The notes under the pieces were generated by a model. That model was not told where the DNA came from and ran no database searches. It was given only the letters and a program-made list of their open reading frames with translations. Source: Ancrocorticia sp047602305 (lineage in GTDB: Bacteria; Actinomycetota; Actinomycetes; Actinomycetales; Actinomycetaceae). Taken from it: a DNA stretch of 64,000 nucleotides. The stretch spans positions 1,302,001 through 1,366,000 of the forward strand of contig JASGHO010000001.1 in NCBI GenBank assembly GCA_047602305.1, written 5' to 3'. Positions within the stretch are counted from its first letter, which is position 1. Every line of letters begins with the position of its first letter. The position numbers were made by a program, and so were the translations under genes. Shown here one piece after another: positions 50,814 through 59,258 of this stretch.

Positions 50814-51410
50814 TTACTCGAAGATCGGGCCCACGGTCCGGGTGCGCTTGAGTTCGAAGAAACCAGGCGTGCGGGCCAGCGCCACGCAACCGTCCCACAG
50901 ATCCAGCGCAGCCTGGCCATGCGGAGCAGGCGAGATGACCGGACCGAAGAAAGCCACGCCGTCGAACGCAACGATGGGGACGCCGACGTCGTTGCCTACA
51001 AGCTTCAATCCCGCTCGGGTCGATTCCTCGATGGCCTCCGCATAATCGGCGGCGCGATCAAGCAGGTCAGCCGGTGCTCCGGCCGCAGCGAGCGCCTCGG
51101 CGATGGCGCCGCGCTCGTTCTGCCGCTTGCCCACAAAGTAGCGCTCCCCCAACTCGGTGTAGAACGTGCCAAGTACCTCGTTGCCGCACTCGGCGCCAAC
51201 GCCGGCGGCCACCTGCGCACCGAGGCGCGCATCCTCGACGTGCTTGCGGTACTCCTCGGGAATGTCCTTGCCCTCGTTGAGGACAGCGAGGGAGAAGGGG
51301 CGCCACGTCACCTCGAAGCCCCGCGTCTCGGCCACTTCCACGGCCCAGCGCGAGGTAATCCACGTCCACGGGCACGATGCGTCAAACCAAAAATCTACTG
51401 TTGCACTCAT
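50814..51410 (-). CDS. DsbA-like protein of the mycothiol-dependent nitroreductase group
   Basis: 198 residues from the ATG at 51410 (MSATVDFWFDASCPW). The thioredoxin-like DsbA fold opens with DFWFDASCPWTWITSRW, close to the Rv2466c type, whose motif is CPWC. Here the second Cys is Thr, giving a CPWT site. The cis-Pro region GVPIVAFDGVAFFGPVISP follows. A monothiol site could use mycothiol for turnover instead of an internal disulfide. No signal peptide, so cytoplasmic. The start lacks a good Shine-Dalgarno. It converges with the M13 peptidase gene and diverges from pepN. Confidence 0.85.
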   Translation of the reverse strand: MSATVDFWFDASCPWTWITSRWAVEVAETRGFEVTWRPFSLAVLNEGKDIPEEYRKHVEDARLGAQVAAGVGAECGNEVLGTFYTELGERYFVGKRQNERGAIAEALAAAGAPADLLDRAADYAEAIEESTRAGLKLVGNDVGVPIVAFDGVAFFGPVISPAPHGQAALDLWDGCVALARTPGFFELKRTRTVGPIFE

Positions 51411-51617
51411 ATATCTATCGAACACCGCTTCCCCGGTACTGGCAAGGGTCCGTTCACAGGCCAGCCAGAAAGCACGCGGGAAGCAAGAAACGGACCGCTA
51501 GCTGCCGAAAACCGCGGGATGCCGCCTCAGCACGCTCTAAGCCGAACCATGTGGTTGTGCCACATTGTGGAACCTCGCGTAATCTTGACTGCGGACAATC
51601 CCTTTGAAAGGACACAC

Positions 51618-54185
51618 ATGCCAGGCACAAACCTGTCGCGTGCGGAGGCTGCTGAGCGCTCCGCCGTCGTCGCAACCGAGTCGTACCGTATCGATCTTGA
51701 TCTCGCCACGGGCTCCGAGGACACCTTCTCCTCGGTCACTGAGATCGAGTTCTCCGCCACCCCCGGAGCGAGCACCTTCCTCGACATCATCGCCGCCTCG
51801 GTGGAGCGCGTTGTCCTCAATGGCGAGGAGCTCGATCCGAGCGCCTTCGCCGATTCCCGCTTCCCGCTCGACGGCCTCGCCGAGAAGAACACGGTGCGCG
51901 TGGAATCCACCATGGAGTACTCGCACACCGGCGAGGGCCTGCATCGTTACGTCGATCCGGCGGACGGCGAGGTCTACCTCTACTCGCAGTTCGAAGTGGG
52001 TGACGCCCGCCGCGTCTTCGCCAACTTCGAACAGCCGGACCTCAAGGCCGTATACACCTTCACGGTGACGGCGCCCGCCGCCTGGCGCGTGTTCTCCAAC
52101 TCGCCCACGCCGGAGCCGGTCGCTCACGAGGAGCGCGACGGCGTCGCTACCTGGCACTTCTCGGCCACCGAGAAGATGTCCACCTACCTCACCTCGATCG
52201 TCGCCGGACCTTACGAGGGCTATGATGGCGACGTCTACCACTCCACCGACGGCCGCGAGATCCCCCTCGGCGTGTGGGCGCGCAAGTCGCTCAAGGAGTA
52301 CCTGGACCCCGAGGAGCTGTTCCTCATCACTAAGCAGGGCTTCGAATTCTACGAGGCCAACTACGGCTTCCCCTACCCCTTCCGCAAGTACGACCAGATC
52401 TTCTGCCCCGAGTACAACGCGGGCGCTATGGAGCACCCCGGCAACGTCACGCTGGTGGAAAGCTACGTATTCCGCACCAAGCCCACCGGCGCCATCATCG
52501 ACCGCCGCATCATCACCATCCTGCACGAGCAGGCGCACATGTGGTTCGGCGACCTCGTCACCATGAAGTGGTGGGACGACCTCTGGCTCAACGAGTCCTT
52601 CGCAGAGTACATGAGCCACCTCGCCGCGGTGGAGAACATCCGCATGTCCGACGCCTGGGTCACCTTCCTCGCCTCGGAGAAGTCCTGGGCCACCACCGAG
52701 GATCAGCTGCCCTCCACGCACCCCATCGCGGCCGACGTGGTTGACCTGGAGACCGTGCTCGTCAACTTCGACGGCATCACTTACGGCAAGGGTGCCTCGG
52801 TGCTCAAGCAGCTCGTGGCCTGGGTGGGCCAGGAGGAGTTCCTCGCCGGCGTGCGCGAGTACATCGCCAAGTACGCCTGGGGTAACGCGACCTTGGCAGA
52901 TTTGCTGACGGAACTGGAGAAGTCCTCCGGCCGCGACCTCACCGAGTGGACGAAGCTGTGGCTGGAAGAGTCCGGCGTCAACGTTTTGTCCCCCGTTGTT
53001 GAGATTGACGACGACGGCGTGGTGACCTCGCTGGCGATTCGCCAAGAGTCTGATGGCCGCTCCTCGCTGCGCCCGCACCGCATCGCGGTAGGTGGCTTCG
53101 ATCTGGTGGACGGCAAGCTGGTGCGCACGCTGTCCGCCGAACTGGACATTGACGGTGAACTCACCGAGGTGAGCGAGTTCGTTGGCAAGAAGCGCCCAGC
53201 GCTCATCCTGCTCAACGATCACGACTATGCCTACGGCAAGATCCGTATGGATGATGAGTCGCTGCGCGTCGCCATTGATCATCTCGATGCCTTCGAGGAT
53301 CATCTCGCCCGCACCCAGGTGCTCATCTCCACCTGGAACATGTGCCGCGACGGTCTGCTCTCGGCCACCGCATACTCGAAGATCGCGCTCAAGGCGATTG
53401 CCGATGAGACAGATGGCACGGTGCTGCGCATCGTGCTCGGCAACCTGGGATCTGCCGTCAACCTCTACTCGGCTCCGGCCGGGCGCGCGGCACTGCGCCT
53501 CGCAGTGGCGGAGGATATCTTCGCGATCCTCGCGGCCGCCGAGCCGGGTTCGGACCATCAGCTGCAGGTTGCTGGTGCTGCCATGCGCTTCGCCACCACC
53601 GAGGATCAGCTCAACCTCATCGCTGGTTGGCTTGAGGGTACGGATGTTCCCGAGGGATTTGTGGTGGACGCAGAACAGCGTTGGCTGATCTTGGTCTCCC
53701 TCGCCGCCGCTGGCCGCGTCGGAGAAGCCGAGATCGCCGCCGAATTCGAGCGGGACAACACCTCCTATGGCCAGGCTTACTCTGCTCAGGCTCGTGGAGC
53801 CCTACCGGATGCCGCAGCCCGTGAGCAGGTGTGGGCGGACATCACCGGTAACTCCGTGTCCAACACCGTGCAGCGCAATCTCTGCATTGGTTCGATGCGT
53901 GCCAAGGCCGAGTCTGTGGTTCCTTTTGCCGAGCGTTACTTTGCTGACGCCCGCGCCCAGTGGGACAACCACACGGTGGAGATCGCCAAGAACATGCTGG
54001 AGTACGCCTTCCCCATCCAGCTGACCGGCCGCACCGATCTCGGTGTGGACATCGTGAAGCTCGGTGAGAAGTGGCTGGCCGAGAACACCGATGCCGCCTC
54101 GGCCTGCATCCGCCTCGTCTCGGAGTCGGTTGACTCGGCCCAGCGTGCGCTGCGCGCACAGCAGGTGGACGCGGAGAATAACTGA
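51618..54185 (+). CDS. pepN: Aminopeptidase N, M1 family
   Basis: 855 residues. ATG at 51618 with AAAGGA upstream. The exopeptidase motif is GAMEH (269-273; GAMEN in many others). Zinc site: HEQAH (His303, His307) and Glu326 in NESFAEYM, with 18 residues between. The N-terminal beta domain (1-190) and the C-terminal helical ERAP1-like domain (about 520-855) are complete, which matches actinobacterial PepN. It removes N-terminal residues from peptides in the cytoplasm. Transcribed alone; a 15-bp stem follows the stop. Confidence 0.96.
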   Translation: MPGTNLSRAEAAERSAVVATESYRIDLDLATGSEDTFSSVTEIEFSATPGASTFLDIIAASVERVVLNGEELDPSAFADSRFPLDGLAEKNTVRVESTMEYSHTGEGLHRYVDPADGEVYLYSQFEVGDARRVFANFEQPDLKAVYTFTVTAPAAWRVFSNSPTPEPVAHEERDGVATWHFSATEKMSTYLTSIVAGPYEGYDGDVYHSTDGREIPLGVWARKSLKEYLDPEELFLITKQGFEFYEANYGFPYPFRKYDQIFCPEYNAGAMEHPGNVTLVESYVFRTKPTGAIIDRRIITILHEQAHMWFGDLVTMKWWDDLWLNESFAEYMSHLAAVENIRMSDAWVTFLASEKSWATTEDQLPSTHPIAADVVDLETVLVNFDGITYGKGASVLKQLVAWVGQEEFLAGVREYIAKYAWGNATLADLLTELEKSSGRDLTEWTKLWLEESGVNVLSPVVEIDDDGVVTSLAIRQESDGRSSLRPHRIAVGGFDLVDGKLVRTLSAELDIDGELTEVSEFVGKKRPALILLNDHDYAYGKIRMDDESLRVAIDHLDAFEDHLARTQVLISTWNMCRDGLLSATAYSKIALKAIADETDGTVLRIVLGNLGSAVNLYSAPAGRAALRLAVAEDIFAILAAAEPGSDHQLQVAGAAMRFATTEDQLNLIAGWLEGTDVPEGFVVDAEQRWLILVSLAAAGRVGEAEIAAEFERDNTSYGQAYSAQARGALPDAAAREQVWADITGNSVSNTVQRNLCIGSMRAKAESVVPFAERYFADARAQWDNHTVEIAKNMLEYAFPIQLTGRTDLGVDIVKLGEKWLAENTDAASACIRLVSESVDSAQRALRAQQVDAENN

Positions 54186-54199
54186 CATCTACTGCAAGC

Positions 54200-54245
54200 A
54201 GGGGGCTGTATCAGATGGTCTTGTGACCGACTGATACAGCCCCCT
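54200..54245 (+). terminator. Terminator of pepN
   Basis: Perfect 15-bp arms AGGGGGCTGTATCAG (54200-54214) and CTGATACAGCCCCCT (54231-54245), 15 bp past the stop codon. No T-run. Confidence 0.75.
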
Positions 54246-54286
54246 CGTGCGGTCCTGCCCTCGATCTTCGCACTCTTCGCGGGAAT

Positions 54287-54543
54287 GTGGCCTTCACAGT
54301 GACATCCTTCGCCGCATACGGCACGGCATGTCGCTGTGGAGGCCACTTAGGAAATCAGTAACGTGACCACGCATAGTCACAACCCTATCGACACGATCAG
54401 AAGGCTCGCCTGAAATCCATCCTGATGTGATGTGGCTTACGACTATTCACGTGCCATCGCCCCAGTCTCCAACTGAACACAACCTAAATGGGCACCCCAG
54501 CGATCTGTATGCCGTACACGGCACGGATATCGCTGGGGTGCCC
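54287..54543. repeat. Two related hairpin elements
   Basis: Element 1: 54287-54305 pairs with 54328-54346 (17 of 19). Element 2: 54490-54504 pairs perfectly with 54529-54543 (GGGCACCCCAGCGAT). Loops are alike (GCCGCATACGGCACGG, GCCGTACACGGCACGG) and so is the sequence after each (TTAGGAAATCAGT / TTAGAGAATCAAG, then GTGACC). The stems differ in sequence but remain paired. Repeat distance about 200 bp. No gene lies between 54186 and 54657. Confidence 0.7.
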
Positions 54544-54580
54544 AGTTAGAGAATCAAGTCCTGTGACCCAAGTCCAAGTC

Positions 54581-54661
54581 CAGGCCCAGGCCCAGGCCCA
54601 GGCCCAGGCCCAGGCCCAGGCCCAGACTCAGACTCAGACTCAGACTCAGACTCAGACTCAG
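54581..54661. repeat. Composite hexanucleotide array (CAGGCC)x7 (CAGACT)x6
   Basis: Seven CAGGCC (54581-54622) then six CAGACT (54623-54658) and a final CAG. It abuts the stop codon of the starch-binding lipoprotein gene, in its 3' untranslated region. The two unit types differ by GCC versus ACT, so one arose from the other. Confidence 0.95.
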
Positions 54662-56232
54662 TCGAAATCAACCACGGGGCCACCGCTGGAGAAGTCGATG
54701 GTCACCTTGTACTTACCGGCTTCCTTGGCGATGAAGTTGAAGTCCTTGTCCGTGCCGAACGAACCATTCTTTGCTCCCTTGTCGCCCAGCTCCGAGGACT
54801 GGATGCTGCGGCCCGGGTTCTTGTAGTCGATCTTGTCGAACGTGATACCCACCGGGAAGTAGTGGAAGGTGAAGGCCTCGTCCTTGGCGAGATCGAGCTC
54901 GAAGGTGGCCTTCTCGGCGCTCGTGGTGAACGGCCCATAAGCCGGATCCCAACCCTTTTCGGAGGACTTGACGACGACGTCGAGATCGATGCCCAGGGGC
55001 TCCTTGACGTCACCGTTACGTACCCATTCGATCTTGTTGTCGGCGTAGCTATCGCCGATAACCAGGGTCAGGGTGTAGTTGCCACCGGTGTTGACGCGCA
55101 GGTCACGGGCATTGGTGAAGTACTCCACACCGTCCTTGCTCGGCTCGGCAACGTTCTTGAAGCCGTGCTTCTGCGCCCACATCTGGTTGGCAACGATGGC
55201 GAACTGGTCGCCGGGCTGGAGGTCCAGCGTGATGGCGTATTCGTTCTCGGTTCCCTCGACGGGGGTCAGTCGGTACTGGTCACCAATCTCGCTGAATCCA
55301 CCGTAGTTCGATTCGAACAGCAGCTTCGACATGCCGGATCCAAGAATGAACCAGTCCGAGCCAGCCTCGTAGGAGCCGGTGAACGCGGGATCGTACTTGG
55401 CCACGGTCTTGCCGGTGCGCAGGTCGACGTCGAAGGTGTAGGTACCGTTCTTCGTCACGGTGAAGTTCTTCTCGGGAAGGACGTTCTCGGTTGAGGCCTC
55501 GACGTCGAGCGTGGTTCCGTTGACGGCCACGCCTCCGGGACGGGTCTTTTCTGCATCCTCGAAGCTGTAGAAGATGATTTCGTCTCCGGCCACGAGTTCC
55601 GTCTTGTAGCTGTAGGCACCGTTGAGGAAGCTCGTCATCTTGTAGACCTCGTCGGAGCTGTTCTTCCAGCCGGTGATGACGCTGCCCTTGATGTAGAGGT
55701 CGAGCGTGGCGTAGTCGATGGCTTCGGCGGCTTCGCCGTTCCATGTCCATTCAATCTTGTCGTTGTCCGCGTTGGCGGGATCGGTGGTGAGGACGAGGGT
55801 GTAGTTGCCCTCCTTCTCCACCTTGATGTTTGCCTTGTTCGGATCGTCGTTGAGGCCGGCGCCCTCGGAATCGGCGAAGTAGGCTTCGCCGTCCTTCTCG
55901 GTCTCGGCAAGGTAGCCTGCGCCGCGCTGATCGTTCCAATCGGAATCGACGGCGAACTGGAACTCGTCACCCACGTACAGATCGAGGGTGATCGTGTACT
56001 CGTTGGAGGTCTCGGACTTGGCGAGCTTGTGCTCGTCCTCGATGACCTTGCCCCAGTCCGACTTCGTCAGTTCCGGTCCCTTACCGCTACCGACGAGGAA
56101 GAATTCACGCGAATCCATCTCCACGCTCGGTGCGGCGCTCTCTTTGGCTGTGTCCTCATTGGTTGACCCACACGCTGTCAACGCAAGTGCAACGGAAAGC
56201 GCCGCACTGAGAACAGCAAATGTTCTCTTCAT
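54658..56232 (-). CDS. Surface lipoprotein with repeated starch-binding-like domains
   Basis: 524 residues from the ATG at 56232 (AAGGAC upstream). Lipobox LALTAC with Cys21. The mature protein shows repeated modules of about 110 residues built around NEYTITLDLYVGDEFQFA, YSYKTELVAGDEIIF, NEYAITLDLQPGDQFAIV and ATFELDLAKDEAFTF, most followed by an NYTLTL..D..KIEWxxNG unit. This is the pattern of SusE/SusF-type and related starch-binding beta-sandwich domains. It is the last gene of the mal cluster and would hold maltodextrin or starch at the cell surface for MalEFG. The glycan is inferred from context. Its 3' end is followed directly by the hexanucleotide array. Confidence 0.75.
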   Translation of the reverse strand: MKRTFAVLSAALSVALALTACGSTNEDTAKESAAPSVEMDSREFFLVGSGKGPELTKSDWGKVIEDEHKLAKSETSNEYTITLDLYVGDEFQFAVDSDWNDQRGAGYLAETEKDGEAYFADSEGAGLNDDPNKANIKVEKEGNYTLVLTTDPANADNDKIEWTWNGEAAEAIDYATLDLYIKGSVITGWKNSSDEVYKMTSFLNGAYSYKTELVAGDEIIFYSFEDAEKTRPGGVAVNGTTLDVEASTENVLPEKNFTVTKNGTYTFDVDLRTGKTVAKYDPAFTGSYEAGSDWFILGSGMSKLLFESNYGGFSEIGDQYRLTPVEGTENEYAITLDLQPGDQFAIVANQMWAQKHGFKNVAEPSKDGVEYFTNARDLRVNTGGNYTLTLVIGDSYADNKIEWVRNGDVKEPLGIDLDVVVKSSEKGWDPAYGPFTTSAEKATFELDLAKDEAFTFHYFPVGITFDKIDYKNPGRSIQSSELGDKGAKNGSFGTDKDFNFIAKEAGKYKVTIDFSSGGPVVDFD

Positions 56233-56311
56233 GATGTTGTCCTTCTTGTTGGTTGAGATCGGCTGCAAGGCGTCAGTGCCCGTAGCCGACCGATAATGTT
56301 GAGAGGTTCTT

Positions 56312-56377
56312 AGAGGTTCCGCCAATAGGCCGTGGCCTACTACGGATGTCACGGCCGAACCTACTGGCGGGACCTCT
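56312..56377. repeat. Dispersed palindromic element, copy B
   Basis: Arms 56312-56329 and 56360-56377 pair at 16 of 18 (AGAGGTTCCGCCAATAGG), with inner CCGTG/CACGG. It matches the ends of copy A at 36117-36278. It starts at the stop codon of the GH13 gene and lies between it and the starch-binding gene, so it can act as an mRNA-level attenuator or stabiliser. Confidence 0.75.
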
Positions 56378-58317
56378 CAGTCCGCCGTTGGCCAGGAAAG
56401 AACCGTTACTGCCGGGCCATCCGCAGCCAGTACCAGCGATTCACCGTTCACGTCCGCGCCCGGTCCGTACAACAGCTCGGCCCCCTCGGCGCCGGGCAGC
56501 AGCGCCGAGGCAAGTACGATGGGCTCGTGGGCCGAGCGCGCGCAGTGCACGAGAACCGTTTCGCTCACCGATTCGCGCAGGAACATGATGGCGTCATCCT
56601 CCGCGTACACCCAGCGCAGTCCACCCGAACTCAATGCCTCGGAGCCATGGCGCACGGCAATGAGATCGTGATAGACGGAGAAAAGATCCCCGTGCCACAA
56701 CTCGTCGTTACCCCACGGCATCGGGCGGCGCCCGTCCTCACCGAACTTGCCTTCCATTCCGATCTCGTCACCGTAGGTGACCATCGGAACGGAGGGCATG
56801 GTCATGAGCAGGCCAATGGCCACCCCGAGCAGTTCCTTATTGCCACCGAACATCGTCAGCGGCCGGGAGGTGTCATGGGAGCCCAGCAGGTTGAAGGAGG
56901 CCACCAGGTTCTGCCACGGCACGCGCGAGGTGAAGTCGCGAATGGTGTCCACCACCAAACCGGCGTCGAGGCTCGGCACCACCACGGGTGCCCCGAGGAA
57001 CTCGGCGCCATCTGCCGGGGTGAGGAGCCAGGTCCACACAGCCTTGGTGAAGCCGGAGTAGTTCATCACCCCGTGCCAGCCGTCCCCTTGCAGGTCAGGG
57101 GTGTAATCGTGCACGTGCTCGGCCACCACAAGGGCGTCCGACCGCTCCGCCACAGCCGCCTCGCGCGTCAGGCGCGCCACATCGTGGTTGACGTCCTGGG
57201 CCCGGTAGCGCCCGGACATGTTGGCCACGTCGATGCGCCAGCCGTCCATGCCCTTGCGCAACCAGCTCCGCACCACCGAGTTTTCGTCGGTGAACATGCG
57301 CTCGCGCAGGTGTTCGTCGTCGTAGTTGAGTTTGGGCAGGCTGGGAATGCCCCACCAGGAGCCGTACGTCCCGTCCTCTTCCCACAGGTAGAAGCCGTGC
57401 TCGTCACTGCTCGGATCAGCCTCGGCGGCCCTGAACCACTCGTGCGTGTTGCCCGTGTGGTTCGTGGTGAGGTCACCCATCACCCGCATTCCGCTCTGGT
57501 GGGCGGCTTCGATGAGCCGCTCGAACGCCGCGTCGCCGCCCAACAGCGGATCGACGGCCATGAAGGTGGTGGCATCGTAACGGTGGCATGATCCCGCCGG
57601 GAAGAAGGGCGTCAGGTAAATGACGTTGACGCCCAGTCCCTTGAGGTGATCGAGGTGTTCGCGCACTCCATCAAGGTCTCCCCCGAAGAATTGGAAGGCG
57701 GACTTGCCACCCCGACCGTCAACCTGATCGTCCCACTCCATGACGTTGGCCCATTCCGGCGCCGGCTCACGATACCTGCCGGTGGTCGCGAAACGATCGG
57801 GGAAGATCTGATACACCACCGCCCCCTTCACCCACTCCGGCGCATCGCCGAACGTCGTGAGTTTGAAGTCGGACTGATCCGGCACGTCCCGGTGCCACAA
57901 ACCAGCCGCGTTCAGCCAGCGCACGCCCGTCGGCCCGCCGTCCAGCAAGAAACGGTAATGCAGCACCCGATTGGGGCACGGCAGTTCGGCCCTCCACCAG
58001 GTGTCGTGTTCGGACACCGAGTTCGACGACGACGTCGCGCCGCCCGCCGCAACCCCGTCACCGGTCCCGTCCACCCGCACCGAATCCGTCGTCGTACCTT
58101 CCGGTACTTCTGACGAAACCACCTCCGGCACCGCCTTGACGAAGAGATGCTCGCCGTCCTCGACGATACGAACGGAGACGGCGCTCACCTCGGCACCCGC
58201 GGGAACGCGAAGCCGCACGATGGCGGTGTCTCCCACGTAAGCGGGCGCCTTCGGCACGTAGAGCGCCGACCCGTCGTGGTGGGGTTGAACGAGGAGTGGG
58301 AGTGGACTATCTGTCAT
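56377..58317 (-). CDS. GH13 alpha-amylase family enzyme (cyclomaltodextrinase/neopullulanase-like)
   Basis: 646 residues, no signal peptide, so intracellular. An N-terminal beta domain (1-165) with a Gly/Ser-rich stretch near 95 precedes the barrel. Catalytic residues: nucleophile Asp in GWRIDVANMSG (about 360), acid Glu in VVAEHVHD (about 397), transition-state Asp in GSHDTSR (about 483). DLTTNHTGNTHEW is the first conserved region and YGDEIGMEG a later one. It should hydrolyse imported maltodextrins or cyclodextrins to maltose and glucose; the exact specificity is inferred from location after malEFG-like genes. It overlaps the MalG gene by 4 bp. Confidence 0.9.
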   Translation of the reverse strand: MTDSPLPLLVQPHHDGSALYVPKAPAYVGDTAIVRLRVPAGAEVSAVSVRIVEDGEHLFVKAVPEVVSSEVPEGTTTDSVRVDGTGDGVAAGGATSSSNSVSEHDTWWRAELPCPNRVLHYRFLLDGGPTGVRWLNAAGLWHRDVPDQSDFKLTTFGDAPEWVKGAVVYQIFPDRFATTGRYREPAPEWANVMEWDDQVDGRGGKSAFQFFGGDLDGVREHLDHLKGLGVNVIYLTPFFPAGSCHRYDATTFMAVDPLLGGDAAFERLIEAAHQSGMRVMGDLTTNHTGNTHEWFRAAEADPSSDEHGFYLWEEDGTYGSWWGIPSLPKLNYDDEHLRERMFTDENSVVRSWLRKGMDGWRIDVANMSGRYRAQDVNHDVARLTREAAVAERSDALVVAEHVHDYTPDLQGDGWHGVMNYSGFTKAVWTWLLTPADGAEFLGAPVVVPSLDAGLVVDTIRDFTSRVPWQNLVASFNLLGSHDTSRPLTMFGGNKELLGVAIGLLMTMPSVPMVTYGDEIGMEGKFGEDGRRPMPWGNDELWHGDLFSVYHDLIAVRHGSEALSSGGLRWVYAEDDAIMFLRESVSETVLVHCARSAHEPIVLASALLPGAEGAELLYGPGADVNGESLVLAADGPAVTVLSWPTAD

Positions 58318-59258
58318 TTAACGGATCCTCCGGTTAGACCTCCGACGAGCTGCTTCTGCATCACGAGGTAGATGATGACGACGGGCAGGGAGGCGAGCAA
58401 GGCACCCGCCGCGAACTGCCCGAAGAAGGCATTCTTGTCCGCCGCCTGGAGTGCGTTCAATCCGACTCCGAGTGTCCAGGCGTTGGCGTCGCGCAAGAAG
58501 ATGGAGGCCAACATGAACTCGGAGAACAGCTGCACGAACACCAGCATGAAGACGGTCACCAGGATTGGAACCACCAACGGCAGGATGATCGTGAAGTAGA
58601 TACGCACGTGGGACGCGCCGTCGAGGATGGCGGCTTCGTCCAGCGATCTCGGCACCGTGTCGAAGTAGCCCTTGAGGAGCCACACGTTGGCACCCATGGA
58701 ACCGCCCAGGTAGGCGAGCATGAGGCCCGTGGTGGTATTGAGACCAAGCTGGGGAATGACCTGCCCGATGCGATCGAACGTGGTGTAGACGGCCACGAAC
58801 GCCAGCAGCGCGGGGAACATCTGCACCAGCAGGAGGGTCATCAGGCCCGCGCGGCGCCCCTTGAAGCGCAACCGCGAGAACACGTAGGCCGCCATCGATC
58901 CGATGAAGAGCGTGAACACCGCGCCGAGGATGGCCACGTACAGCGAGTTGAAGTACCACTGCGCGTAGGGCCACTGGGGCGAGTTGAACAGCTTCTCGAA
59001 GTTGAGCATCGAGATCTGGTTCGGAATCAGCCGGGAGGTGTCGAGGGAACCGGCCGGGTTGAGCGCGGCCGAGATGATGTAGAGGACGGGAAAGAGCGTC
59101 CAGAACATTGCCACCATCGCGAGGAGGTGACGCCACCACTGGCTCTTCGACTTCTTTCGTCGGCCGCCCGCGTCGCCTCGGCCGCCCGCTCCGTCTCGGC
59201 CGCCGGTTGTCACGATGGACGCCGTTTCTTTCGTGGCCTTCTTGAATACTTCAGACAT
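58314..59258 (-). CDS. malG: Maltodextrin ABC transporter permease, MalG-like
   Basis: 314 residues, six membrane helices after a 45-residue Gly/Arg-rich cytoplasmic head (GGRDGAGGRGDAGGRRKK). The ATPase-docking loop is RSLDEAAILDGASHVRIYFT, and the C-terminal Gly-rich GGLTGGSVK is characteristic of MalG. It forms the channel with MalF. Overlaps malF by 1 bp and the GH13 gene by 4 bp. No MsmX/MalK-type ATPase gene is in the window, so a shared ATPase elsewhere must power it. Confidence 0.92.
   Translation of the reverse strand: MSEVFKKATKETASIVTTGGRDGAGGRGDAGGRRKKSKSQWWRHLLAMVAMFWTLFPVLYIISAALNPAGSLDTSRLIPNQISMLNFEKLFNSPQWPYAQWYFNSLYVAILGAVFTLFIGSMAAYVFSRLRFKGRRAGLMTLLLVQMFPALLAFVAVYTTFDRIGQVIPQLGLNTTTGLMLAYLGGSMGANVWLLKGYFDTVPRSLDEAAILDGASHVRIYFTIILPLVVPILVTVFMLVFVQLFSEFMLASIFLRDANAWTLGVGLNALQAADKNAFFGQFAAGALLASLPVVIIYLVMQKQLVGGLTGGSVK

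Noticed and set aside
51537..53558. 673-codon minus-strand frame over pepN
   Set aside because: Shadow of a conserved aminopeptidase gene in GC-rich DNA; composition is not protein-like.
54488..54826. Plus-strand frame with Gln-Ala/Gln-Thr repeats
   Set aside because: It only translates the hexanucleotide array and then runs antisense to the lipoprotein gene.
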